A stretch of 64,000 bases of DNA, from assembly GCA_900556875.1 (NCBI GenBank), contig USQQ01000006.1, forward strand, positions 1 through 64,000, read 5' to 3'. Origin of the DNA: an uncultured Collinsella sp. (lineage in GTDB: Bacteria; Actinomycetota; Coriobacteriia; Coriobacteriales; Coriobacteriaceae). Below the pieces are notes generated by a model. That model saw nothing but the letters and a program-made list of their open reading frames with translations, was not told the origin of the DNA and made no database searches. A program made the position numbers and the translations under genes. Of this stretch, positions 53,465 to 61,452 are shown one piece after another (position 1 is the stretch's first letter; every line of letters begins with the position of its first letter).

Positions 53465-53743
53465 TTAGCAGTAGAACGAGATCTCGTCCACAAGGAAAAA
53501 TGCCTTCCATTTAGAGCAAATCAATTCATGCTGAGCGGCGATAATTTCACAGAGGTCGTCAAGCGTGCTCCGGGGAATCTTCGCTTTGTTATTAGCGACA
53601 ATGCAACCTCCCCTGCGAGTCAGCCAGATTTTGGCCGAGTTATCTGAAGGCGCTCCCTTGCAAACATGGACATGGATTGGCTCGCCCGCTTCGTTGGACC
53701 AAAAGAAGACCCTATAGCCGCCAATAAGAAAAAGGCTAGGCAA
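53465..53743 (-). CDS. DUF4160 protein
   Basis: A 92-residue protein of the DUF4160 type: MPSLFLIGGYRVFFWSNEAGEPIHVHVCKG, with the pattern HVHV. The protein continues with AKIWLTRRGGCIV. Such genes are often found next to a second small gene, in a layout that resembles toxin-antitoxin pairs. It overlaps the end of the 89-codon gene upstream by 8 bases. Confidence 0.8.
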   Translation of the reverse strand: MPSLFLIGGYRVFFWSNEAGEPIHVHVCKGAPSDNSAKIWLTRRGGCIVANNKAKIPRSTLDDLCEIIAAQHELICSKWKAFFLVDEISFYC

Positions 53744-54005
53744 CTTTAGCTCCTCCGTTTGCGGCGTAGCGATACAGTAGATGGGCGTTATTGCTCAGAA
53801 AAGTCTCAAATCCTCGCTTCTCCTCGTCGGTGAAACGCCCTTCCCACATAGTCCAATTGTAAGAAGGTAACTCACAACGAGCGGAGTCGAAGCCCTCTGC
53901 CGTCGGTCGTTCAAAATGCACGATAACCTTTTCGATATCGCCATCCGCAATCAGGTCAGAATGAATGACCTCGGTACCGTCTTCGAACGTCATATACGGG
54001 TACAT
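53736..54005 (-). CDS. Small partner protein of DUF4160, function unknown
   Basis: An 89-residue acidic protein: MYPYMTFEDGTEVIHSDL, then DIEKVIVHFERPTAEGFDSA, and a Tyr/Trp-rich segment PSYNWTMWEGRFTDEE. The start at 54005 follows GAGGTGG nine bases ahead. I know no definite function. The 8-base overlap with the DUF4160 gene and the small sizes suggest that the two act together, possibly as antitoxin and toxin; the order is upstream unknown, downstream DUF4160. Confidence 0.65.
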   Translation of the reverse strand: MYPYMTFEDGTEVIHSDLIADGDIEKVIVHFERPTAEGFDSARCELPSYNWTMWEGRFTDEEKRGFETFLSNNAHLLYRYAANGGAKVA

Positions 54006-54179
54006 CACGTAAACCACCTCGCAATCGTAAATCCAGTTTAGCATCAAGCTATTGCACCAAAGACAGCAAGCCCCCTTGATGAGTTGATGGTATCTGTTAA
54101 ATGACACGTACGATTCACATCTGGTGGGTACCCTGATGGCTACACGAAACGAAGCAGATTTACATCGGGAGGACCCCGT

Positions 54180-55133
54180 ATGACAACCAAGTACACCGAC
54201 GCGCCGCGCACGCGTGTCATGACGCCGGCCGCACTCAACAACGGCGTTCACGAGAACCATTCCATCGGCCAGACCATGGCCATTGCGCCCAAGAAAAAAC
54301 TCTTTGATGACATTTCCATTCCCCAAATCATCGCCGGTGCCGCGGCAGCCGCCACGAGTGTCGCGCTCGCTTCAAAGATTGGCATTGCCGGCTCGGTGAT
54401 TGGTGCCGCTGTGAGCTCAGTCATCACTGTTGTGTCCTCGCAGGTCTATCGCCACTTTATCTCCGCCAGCGCCGAAGCAATCAAGGGCACGCATGCCGCT
54501 GTCGACTACCCTACCGGCGCCTACGAGCCCGTTGAGCCCAATGTCGAGGAGCACCTAGGTGGCGCCGCAACCACGCAGGAGATGCGCCAGGTTGCGGGAC
54601 GCGCGACCACGGCGCGCGTCGCTCCCAACAGCCTGCGCGCCAAGGCGGCGGCTGAGCGCAGCCAGACGCAAAAGAAGGTCATCGTCTTCTCGATCGCTAT
54701 CGCCATCGTCGCGGTCATCGCCTGCGCCGGCGCCATCCTTATCACCACTGCCGGTGAGGGTCTGGGCGAGCGTACCGAGCCAATCCTGTCGTCGCGCACG
54801 ACCGAGAGCGATGCAAATGGCAACACCCAGTCGCAGGATCAGCAGGCACAGACGGACGATACGCAAGACAGTTCTACCTCTGCCAATTCGTCCTCGAACA
54901 CCCAAAACCAATCGCAGGGCGTCGATTCCTCTGCGAACAACAGCGGCACGCAATCCGGCACGACTGACTCAAGCCAAACGACTGACGGCTCTCAACCGAG
55001 CACGGGCGATCAGGCGAATGGCAATACACCGAGTACGGGATCTACCGACAACAGCAACACCAACAGCTCGAGCGGAACCGCGTCCGGCACGGCATCGGAC
55101 AGCTCGAGCCAAGGCACGACATCGGGCAACTAG
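54180..55133 (+). CDS. Membrane protein with Ser/Thr/Asn/Gln-rich C-terminus
   Basis: A 317-residue protein. After a polar N-terminus there is a glycine-rich hydrophobic region (ISIPQIIAGAAAAATSVALAS; IGIAGSVIGAAVSSVITVVSS) at about 45-90, then a basic stretch. A clear transmembrane helix follows (VIVFSIAIAIVAVIACAGAILI) near residue 175. The last 120 residues are low-complexity Ser/Thr/Asn/Gln/Asp and would lie outside the membrane. The function is unknown. GGGAGGA precedes the ATG, and a terminator follows. Confidence 0.78.
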   Translation: MTTKYTDAPRTRVMTPAALNNGVHENHSIGQTMAIAPKKKLFDDISIPQIIAGAAAAATSVALASKIGIAGSVIGAAVSSVITVVSSQVYRHFISASAEAIKGTHAAVDYPTGAYEPVEPNVEEHLGGAATTQEMRQVAGRATTARVAPNSLRAKAAAERSQTQKKVIVFSIAIAIVAVIACAGAILITTAGEGLGERTEPILSSRTTESDANGNTQSQDQQAQTDDTQDSSTSANSSSNTQNQSQGVDSSANNSGTQSGTTDSSQTTDGSQPSTGDQANGNTPSTGSTDNSNTNSSSGTASGTASDSSSQGTTSGN

Positions 55134-55164
55134 GCACTGCATCCCCAGATAGGCAACCTGTACA

Positions 55165-55200
55165 ACGGGCGCGAATCGACAGCGGTTCGCGCCCGTTTGC
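55165..55200 (+). terminator. Terminator after the low-complexity membrane protein
   Basis: ACGGGCGCGAA pairs with TTCGCGCCCGT over a 10-base loop, followed by TTGCC. The T-tract is short. Confidence 0.7.
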
Positions 55201-55234
55201 CTTGGGCGCCGTCATGGCGAGCGCCATGCGATGG

Positions 55235-55256
55235 TAAGATGCTTTACATGTGTAAA
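55235..55256 (+). promoter_or_regulatory. Promoter and palindromic operator
   Basis: TAAGAT (55235-55240) is a plausible -10 box, directly followed by the perfect palindrome TTTACATGTGTAAA (55243-55256). The palindrome would overlap the transcription start and lies 13 bases before the start codon at 55270, so a repressor there would block initiation. Confidence 0.55.
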
Positions 55257-55269
55257 GAGGAGATTTGCC

Positions 55270-56577
55270 ATGAGCAAGACAATAGTTAGGCCCACGCTAT
55301 CGCTGGGCAACCACATCTATCTGTATCGCCTGCTGCGCGATGCGATTGGGTGTGGCAAGCAAACGTTTATGACACAGGTCGAGGAGGCGCTCACCGCTGG
55401 CGACATGACCGCTTATGACCTGGGCTTCGAATCCACGCGCGAGCTGCTCGAAGAGCTTGACGACTGCATTAAGCTGACCGTCTTTAAGGGCGGTCGCCTG
55501 TATGCCACCGTCATCGCCAACGAGGCCTGGGATGCCGCACTTGCCAAGGGCGAGGACAAGTCCAAGACCGCCAAGGGCGCTAAGCAGTCCTACAAAAAGA
55601 AAAAGCGCAGTGAGAAGGACCTCAAGGCTGTGCGCCCCAAGCACGTTAAGCGTCCCGAACCAGAAGCCGCGGTTGAAGCTGTGCCGGAGCCCGAGCCCGA
55701 GACAGAGATCGAAGTCGCTATTGAGGTAGCAGTAGAAACCGAAACCGAAATCGCCGCCACGACCGATCCTGAAGTCATATCCGAGCAGGAAGCCACTGCT
55801 GAGCTCAACGAAGCTCCCAAGTCGACAACCGAAGAAGCCGCTAACCAACCCGAGACGTCTGCGTTCCAAAACAGCGATGTCTTTGGCAACGAGGCCGAGG
55901 ACGATCAGTCCGACGAACCCGCCGATCAAGACGCTACCGAGTCGGCGCCGGAGCCCGAGACACCGCAGCCCGCCATCTCGCTTACGGTCGTCTATGACCC
56001 CGAGAACGCAAACGCCGGCATCACCACCATGGCGTCCACGCCCATCGAGGCAAAGCCGAGCGTCGAGAATGAGAACGCGACGCAGGTTGAGGTTGAAACC
56101 GCAGTTGCAGACGCGCCCGTCACCGTGAAGCCCGCAGATTCCGAGATCAAGCCGAAAGTAACGCCGGAGCCCGCACCCGTCATCGAATCCATGCCCGCCG
56201 CTGCTTGCGACCAAATACCTGCATCCGCACCGGCTTCGGTACCCGCAGCGGCCCCAGCCCCCGCACCTGCAGCGCCCGCCATCCCCAAGGACTTCCCCGT
56301 CGATTTCGCAACCGAGGTCTTCTGCCCCGGCCCGCTTCTGCACCAGTTGTCGACCTATCTCCCCTACGGCGCCGACACGCTCGGCATCGTCGGCGAGTAC
56401 TACTGGATCGCCCGCGAACGCGGCACCATCGAGGCCGCGCGAAACCGCGCAAGCTTCCCCCTGCGCTACACGCAGGCCGGCGAGCGTCGCGAGGTTGCCG
56501 TGCGCATCCGCCGCAACACCACCGGCGGTCTCGGAGCCGCCTGGGCCATCGATAAAGTCGAACCTTCTACCAAGTAA
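55270..56577 (+). CDS. Protein of unknown function with acidic low-complexity centre
   Basis: A 435-residue protein with three parts. The N-terminal 90 residues look folded (VRPTLSLGNHIYLYRLLRDAIG; FESTRELLEELDDCIKLTVFKGGRLYATVI) and may be a winged-helix-like domain. A basic stretch (SYKKKKRSEKDLK) follows, then about 220 residues rich in Glu, Pro, Ala and Thr. The C-terminal 90 residues look folded again (FATEVFCPGPLLHQLSTYLPYG; YYWIARERG). I recognise no family. AGAGGAG precedes the ATG. Confidence 0.72.
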   Translation: MSKTIVRPTLSLGNHIYLYRLLRDAIGCGKQTFMTQVEEALTAGDMTAYDLGFESTRELLEELDDCIKLTVFKGGRLYATVIANEAWDAALAKGEDKSKTAKGAKQSYKKKKRSEKDLKAVRPKHVKRPEPEAAVEAVPEPEPETEIEVAIEVAVETETEIAATTDPEVISEQEATAELNEAPKSTTEEAANQPETSAFQNSDVFGNEAEDDQSDEPADQDATESAPEPETPQPAISLTVVYDPENANAGITTMASTPIEAKPSVENENATQVEVETAVADAPVTVKPADSEIKPKVTPEPAPVIESMPAAACDQIPASAPASVPAAAPAPAPAAPAIPKDFPVDFATEVFCPGPLLHQLSTYLPYGADTLGIVGEYYWIARERGTIEAARNRASFPLRYTQAGERREVAVRIRRNTTGGLGAAWAIDKVEPSTK

Positions 56578-56578
56578 C

Positions 56579-56617
56579 AAAAAGGGACGATAACCCTCAA
56601 GGTTATCGTCCCTTTCT
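56579..56617. terminator. Bidirectional terminator between the unknown gene and ettA
   Basis: AAAGGGACGATAACC and GGTTATCGTCCCTTT pair perfectly over 15 bp with a 5-base loop. It lies between the convergent unknown gene and ettA. Confidence 0.85.
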
Positions 56618-56638
56618 CAATAGGTCACCTGAGCTCGA

Positions 56639-58318
56639 CTAGTCACGCGTCAGTTTGCGGTGAATACGATGCGGCTGGGCTGCGTCCTCGCCCAGGCGCT
56701 CGATACGGTTGGCCTGATAGGCCTCGAAGTTGCCCTCGAACCAATACCAGTTGCCCGGATTCTCGTCGGTGCCCTCCCACGCCAGGATGTGCGTGGCGAC
56801 GCGGTCCAGGAACATACGGTCGTGGCTAATGACCACCGAGCAGCCCGGGAACTCGAGCAGCGCCGCCTCGAGCGAGGACAGCGTCTCGACGTCGAGGTCG
56901 TTCGTGGGCTCGTCGAGGAGCAGCAGGTTGCCGCCCTGCTTGAGCGTAAGCGCCAAGTTCAGACGGTTGCGCTCGCCACCGGAGAGCACGCCAGCGCGCT
57001 TCTGCTGGTCCTGGCCCTTAAAGCCAAAGCTCGCCACATACGCGCGGCTCGGAACCTCGGTCTCGCCGACCATCATGTGGTCCAGGCCGTCCGAGACGAC
57101 CTCCCATAGGTTCTTATCGGGGTCGATGCCGGAACGGTTCTGGTCGACGTAAGAAATCTTGACGGTCTCGCCCACCTCGAGCTCGCCCGAAGTCAGCGGC
57201 TCCAAACCCACGATGGTCTTGAAGAGCGTGGTCTTGCCGACACCGTTGGGGCCGATGACGCCCACGATGCCGTTGCGCGGCAGGGTGAACGAAAGGTCGT
57301 CGATGAGCACGCGGCCATCGAACTCCTTGTGCAGATGATGGGCCTCGAGCACCTTGTTGCCCAGACGCGGGCCCACGGGGATGCGGATGTCGGTCCAGTC
57401 GAGCTTCTGGCTTGCGCGGGCCTCGGCCTCCATCTCCTCGTAGCGAGCCAGACGGGCCTTGTTCTTGGCCTGGCGAGCCTTGGGCGAGCTGCGTACCCAC
57501 TCGAGCTCGGCCTCCATGCGCTTGGCGAGCTTGGCGTCGCGGTTGCCCTGTGCCTCGATACGCGCGGCCTTGGTCTCCAGATACGTGGAGTAGTTGCCCT
57601 TGTAGGGATAGAGGTGACCGCGGTCGACCTCGCAGATCCACTCGGCAACGTTATCCAGGAAGTAGCGATCGTGTGTGACGGCAAGCACCGCGCCCTGGTA
57701 GTTGTGCAGGAAGTGCTCGAGCCACAGGATCGACTCGGCGTCCAGGTGGTTCGTGGGCTCGTCGAGCAGCAGCAGGTCGGGAGCCTCGAGCAGCAGCTTG
57801 CACAGGGCCACGCGACGGCGCTCGCCGCCAGAGAGCATGTTAACCGGCATGTCAGAATCGGGCAGCTGCAGGGCGTCCATGGCCTGGCCGAGCTTGGAAT
57901 CGATATCCCAGCCATCGGCGGCATCGATCTCGTCCTGGAGCTTGCCCATCTCGGCCATGAGGGCGTCCATGTCGCAGTCCGGGTCGCACATCTCCTCGCC
58001 GATCTTGTTGAAGCGATCGACCTTGGCGATCATATCGCCAAACGCCATGCGCACGTTCTCGATGACGGTCTTGTCGTCATCGAGCGGCGGCTCCTGCTGC
58101 AGGATGCCCACGGTGTAGCCGGGGGTAAGCCTTGCATCGCCGTTGGAGACCTCCTCGATACCGGCCATAATTTTGAGCAGGGTCGACTTACCCATGCCGT
58201 TGGGACCCACAACGCCGATCTTAGCACCGGGATAGAAGCTCAGGGTCACGTCGTCAAGAATCACCTTGTCGCCATGGGCCTTGCGAGCCTGATACATCTG
58301 GTAGATAAACTCTGCCAT
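56639..58318 (-). CDS. ettA: ABC-F translation factor EttA
   Basis: A 559-residue cytoplasmic ABC-F ATPase with two cassettes and no membrane part, which acts on the ribosome exit site in response to ATP/ADP ratio. Domain 1 has GPNGMGKST, LSGGERRRVALCKLL and LLLDEPTNHLDAESILWL. Domain 2 has GPNGVGKTT, LSGGERNRLNLALTL and LLLDEPTNDLDVETLSSLE. The long middle helix (YLETKAARIEAQGNRDAKLAKRMEAELEWVRSSPKARQAKNKARLARYEEM) is the P-site tRNA interaction motif region. Start-region sequence MAEFIYQMYQARKAHGDKVIL fits EttA more closely than Uup or YheS. Confidence 0.93.
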   Translation of the reverse strand: MAEFIYQMYQARKAHGDKVILDDVTLSFYPGAKIGVVGPNGMGKSTLLKIMAGIEEVSNGDARLTPGYTVGILQQEPPLDDDKTVIENVRMAFGDMIAKVDRFNKIGEEMCDPDCDMDALMAEMGKLQDEIDAADGWDIDSKLGQAMDALQLPDSDMPVNMLSGGERRRVALCKLLLEAPDLLLLDEPTNHLDAESILWLEHFLHNYQGAVLAVTHDRYFLDNVAEWICEVDRGHLYPYKGNYSTYLETKAARIEAQGNRDAKLAKRMEAELEWVRSSPKARQAKNKARLARYEEMEAEARASQKLDWTDIRIPVGPRLGNKVLEAHHLHKEFDGRVLIDDLSFTLPRNGIVGVIGPNGVGKTTLFKTIVGLEPLTSGELEVGETVKISYVDQNRSGIDPDKNLWEVVSDGLDHMMVGETEVPSRAYVASFGFKGQDQQKRAGVLSGGERNRLNLALTLKQGGNLLLLDEPTNDLDVETLSSLEAALLEFPGCSVVISHDRMFLDRVATHILAWEGTDENPGNWYWFEGNFEAYQANRIERLGEDAAQPHRIHRKLTRD

Positions 58319-58502
58319 TTGCCTGTTTTATCCTTTCTACCTGCTGTTTCCCTATTCTTGATTCGCTTTAGTGGAAACAAAATGAGGAAACCAGCTCTGA
58401 AACTTAACGAAAAAGGGGCATGGTTGCCCACACCCCCTAATACTACCTGGGAAAAGTCCCCCTTAACACACTATGAACTGCGTACGCTAGTTTTCCGCAA
58501 CC

Positions 58503-59207
58503 TTAACGAGCGGCTCGCTGCGATTTGCGCCACAGCAGATACGAATAGACGTAGGCAGCTCCAGCTGAACCAAACGCCAGAACCGCAATCACCGCGGCGA
58601 CGACTTCACTCGAAAGCACGCTACCCGCCACGCCCATCACAATCAAACCAACACCCAGCACCATAAAGCAGGCGCCGCCAAAACGCTGCGTACGGCGCCA
58701 GTTCTCGGGATCGGCAAGCGCCCAAGGCGTCTTGATACCGAGCGTATAGTTCTGCTTCACACGCGGCAAGTAGTTGCCTACGCCGATGAACAGCAAACCG
58801 ATAGCACCGGAAATCAGCACGTTGACCGAACCGACCGCCGGCACCACGCCCCAGACCGTAAGCTCACCCAACCAGCTTATGGCACACATGAACAAGGTGA
58901 AGGCGATTACGAAGCCCTGATAGAACTTGCCCGAGGTTCGATATGCCTCACCTTTGGGGTCAATGCGTGGCACCACGTAGAACATTGCAAGAAGTGCCAG
59001 AGGCAGCACGCCGAGCGCGGAGGCCATCCAGCTAGGGCCCCAACCGTCGACGGCGCCGTTCGCTCCCCAGTGCGTGGGAATCTGTGCAGGCAAGCTCGGC
59101 ATCACCATAAGGTGCGCCGCGACATTAATAGCGCAGACCACAACAAGCATGGCCCATACACGCGGCGATACCCCCGTGGCGTGAATGCCCTTGTTTTCGT
59201 TATTCAT
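58503..59207 (-). CDS. SdpI/YhfL family membrane protein
   Basis: A 234-residue membrane protein with about six hydrophobic segments of the SdpI/DUF1648 type: MVMPSLPAQIPTHWGANGAVDGWGPSW, the DUF1648 signature, and LGIKTPWALADPENWRRTQRFGG. In Bacillus SdpI confers immunity to the SdpC toxin; other members have unknown roles. It overlaps the ArsR gene by 8 bases and is therefore coupled to it, the same pairing as sdpRI. An AAGGTG site precedes the start at 59207. No toxin gene is nearby in this window. Confidence 0.85.
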   Translation of the reverse strand: MNNENKGIHATGVSPRVWAMLVVVCAINVAAHLMVMPSLPAQIPTHWGANGAVDGWGPSWMASALGVLPLALLAMFYVVPRIDPKGEAYRTSGKFYQGFVIAFTLFMCAISWLGELTVWGVVPAVGSVNVLISGAIGLLFIGVGNYLPRVKQNYTLGIKTPWALADPENWRRTQRFGGACFMVLGVGLIVMGVAGSVLSSEVVAAVIAVLAFGSAGAAYVYSYLLWRKSQRAAR

Positions 59208-59478
59208 CCTCATCACCTTCAGTGTCCGTAAAGCCCATAAACCAGCCAATCAAGTCCTGCATGACGGTGGTGTTTAAGCTGTAAACGATGTTTTGGCCAT
59301 GGCGCTCGTCGGTCACCAGCCCGGCGTTTTTGAGCGTCGCCAAATGATGGCTCAATGACGGCTTGCTGATGTCAAAATGCTCGGCAAGCTCCCCGGCCGT
59401 ACAATTGCCCTCGCGCAGCAACTCCAAAATGCGCCGTCGCGTTGGATCGGCAAGCGCCTTAAAACCCTCTCCCGGCAT
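59200..59478 (-). CDS. ArsR-family repressor (SdpR-like)
   Basis: A 92-residue winged-helix repressor: FKALADPTRRRILELLREGNCTAGELAEHFDISKPSLSHHLATLKNAGLVTDERHGQNIVYSLN. No metal-binding CxC pair is present. AGGAGG precedes the start at 59478. It is the first gene of a two-gene operon with the SdpI-like gene, and a palindrome of the expected type lies upstream. Confidence 0.9.
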   Translation of the reverse strand: MPGEGFKALADPTRRRILELLREGNCTAGELAEHFDISKPSLSHHLATLKNAGLVTDERHGQNIVYSLNTTVMQDLIGWFMGFTDTEGDEDE

Positions 59479-59526
59479 AGGACCTCCTCTCACTATCTAT
59501 CACGACGCGCACAGTATACTCGTTAT

Positions 59527-59550
59527 TTAGATATTTGTCTAATTATCTAA
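59527..59550. promoter_or_regulatory. Predicted operator of the ArsR/SdpR-like repressor
   Basis: TTAGATA and TATCTAA form an inverted repeat with a 10-base centre, 49 bases upstream of the ArsR start codon. AT-rich palindromes of this type are usual ArsR targets. Confidence 0.6.
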
Positions 59551-59777
59551 TCTTACACTCAAAAAAATAGCCGCCCCCGCGTAATGCGAAGACGGCCACT
59601 TCTCACGCCATAAACGTGTTTCGGAGTTGGCTAACCCGCGGCAACGGGTGCCATCTGCTTCATCTTATGCGAATCCCGATCTCATTTCAACAAGCCCCTA
59701 GGGCTCAAATGGAATCGTGATAATCCCTATAATGGCGATAGCCCAAACACGATCCGCTTCCCCATCGGAGGACATCT
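59551..59777. other. Intergenic region between the arsR and tcdA genes
   Basis: Nothing coding is seen between the divergent arsR-like and tcdA genes. The stretch holds a CCGCCCCCGCG patch and AT-rich parts but no clear hairpin with a T-tract. A GGAGGA site at 59766-59771 belongs to tcdA. Confidence 0.5.
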
Positions 59778-60575
59778 ATGACCGAAACCGCAGCCGCAGC
59801 TCCCGTCGAGACACGCGACACCAAGCTCGAGATCATCATGGGCCGCGAGGCGCTCAATAAACTCGCCAACGCCACGGTGCTGGTGCTGGGCTGTGGCGGC
59901 GTGGGATCCAACTGCTGCGAAGCGCTCGCGCGCGGCGGCATCGGCCATTTTGTGATCCTGGACAAGGACATCATCGCGCCCAGCAACATCAACCGCCAGG
60001 CCATCGCCTTTCATAGCACCATCGGCAAGCGCAAGGTTGACGTGATGGAAGCCATGATCCACGACATCAATCCCGCCGCCAGCGTTATCAAGCGCACCGA
60101 ATACCTGCTGAGCGACAACATCGACGAGTTCTTCGCGGGCGTTTTGGAGCAGACGGGTGGCAAGCTCGACTACGTCATCGACGCCATCGACACCATCTCG
60201 GCCAAGCTCACCATTGCCAAATATGCTCAGGACCATGACATCCGTTTGGTTAGCTCCATGGGCGGGGCCAACAAACTCCATCCCGAGTGCCTCCGCTTTG
60301 CCGACATCTTCGATACGGTACGTGACCCCATGAGCCGCATTATGCGCAAAGAGTGCAAAAAACGTGGCATCAAGAGCCTTCACGTGCTGTTTAGCTGCGA
60401 GGAGTCGGTAAAGACCCAGCCCCGCGATCCTTCCAACATCCACGAGCGCACCGAGCTGGGAACTGCCAGTTTTATGCCGCCCATCATGGGCCAGATGATC
60501 GCCGGCGAGGTTATCCGTCAGATCAGTGGCCGCGGCACCGAGCGCGTGCGCGCCGATGGCCAGCGCCTAGACTAG
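59778..60575 (+). CDS. tcdA: tRNA threonylcarbamoyladenosine dehydratase TcdA-like
   Basis: An E1-like ThiF/MoeB-family ATP-dependent enzyme that forms cyclic t6A at position 37 of tRNAs. The 265-residue protein has TVLVLGCGGVGSNCCEALARGG for ATP binding, ILDKDIIAPSNINRQAIAFHSTIGKRKVDVM and YVIDAIDTISAKLTIA. The C-terminal cysteine region reads LFSCEESVKTQPR. The lack of the zinc Cys pairs of MoeB fits TcdA. A GGAGGA site precedes the ATG. Confidence 0.9.
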   Translation: MTETAAAAPVETRDTKLEIIMGREALNKLANATVLVLGCGGVGSNCCEALARGGIGHFVILDKDIIAPSNINRQAIAFHSTIGKRKVDVMEAMIHDINPAASVIKRTEYLLSDNIDEFFAGVLEQTGGKLDYVIDAIDTISAKLTIAKYAQDHDIRLVSSMGGANKLHPECLRFADIFDTVRDPMSRIMRKECKKRGIKSLHVLFSCEESVKTQPRDPSNIHERTELGTASFMPPIMGQMIAGEVIRQISGRGTERVRADGQRLD

Positions 60576-60589
60576 CGGAGCGCGCCGAG

Positions 60590-61372
60590 ATGGAGCCCCG
60601 GTTATTTGATGCACACTGCCATCTTGATCTAATGGCTCACCCGGACGCCGTTGCCGATGAGGCAACGGCGCTGGGCCTGATTCTATTTGACTGCGGCGTC
60701 GATCCGCACGACTTTGCACGCGCCAAGAAGCGCGCCTGCGGCCGTTCAAATATCTTTGCCGGCATCGGCCTCCATCCCTGGTGGCTCGCCGACGGACGAT
60801 GTGGCAACGCTGAAATCAATCTGCTTTGCGAAGTCGCTGCACAAGAACGCTTGATCGGCGAGGTCGGGCTCGACTTTTCCGCTCGTTTTGCCGGAAGCGA
60901 GCCGCTACAAGTACAGGCATTTGACCGGCTCTGCGATGCACTCGCGCAGCACCCTCTTGCCGGGCGCGTGATATCAATTCACGCTGTTCGTTCGGCAGGA
61001 ACCGTACTGGACGCCCTTGAGTCATATGGATTGCTCACCCCAAGCCCCAACTCCCCCGCCGTCATCTTTCACTGGTTTAGCGGCACCTCGAACGAGTTCG
61101 TCCGTGCGCGAAACGCAGGCTGCTATTTTTCCGTCAACGAACGCATGCTTGCGTCTAAACGTGGACGTGAATATGCCCGACAGATTCCACTCGACCGTCT
61201 ACTGCTCGAGACCGATGCGCCGGCCGAGCCAAACACAGAAACAAGCGCGCAGTCGCTCATCAGATCGCTCACAAGGACCTCGGAACACATCGCCTCACTC
61301 AAAAACTGTGACATAAAGCGCATCGAATCGGCAGTTTTAGCAAATGCGCACTCTGTATTTGACCTTCGCTAA
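60590..61372 (+). CDS. TatD-family metal-dependent hydrolase
   Basis: A 260-residue TIM-barrel hydrolase, annotated as DNase or amidohydrolase in other bacteria. Metal motifs are LFDAHCHLDLM, AGIGLHPWW, LIGEVGLDFSAR and RLLLETDAPAEPNTE. It begins 14 bases after the tcdA stop, so the two are co-transcribed. Confidence 0.88.
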   Translation: MEPRLFDAHCHLDLMAHPDAVADEATALGLILFDCGVDPHDFARAKKRACGRSNIFAGIGLHPWWLADGRCGNAEINLLCEVAAQERLIGEVGLDFSARFAGSEPLQVQAFDRLCDALAQHPLAGRVISIHAVRSAGTVLDALESYGLLTPSPNSPAVIFHWFSGTSNEFVRARNAGCYFSVNERMLASKRGREYARQIPLDRLLLETDAPAEPNTETSAQSLIRSLTRTSEHIASLKNCDIKRIESAVLANAHSVFDLR

Positions 61373-61452
61373 CCCCTGTGGGCAAAAAATGCCAAGGGAC
61401 ATGCGAATCACACAACGCAGTCCCTATTGGAAGGCAGTACAATTCGGCAGCA

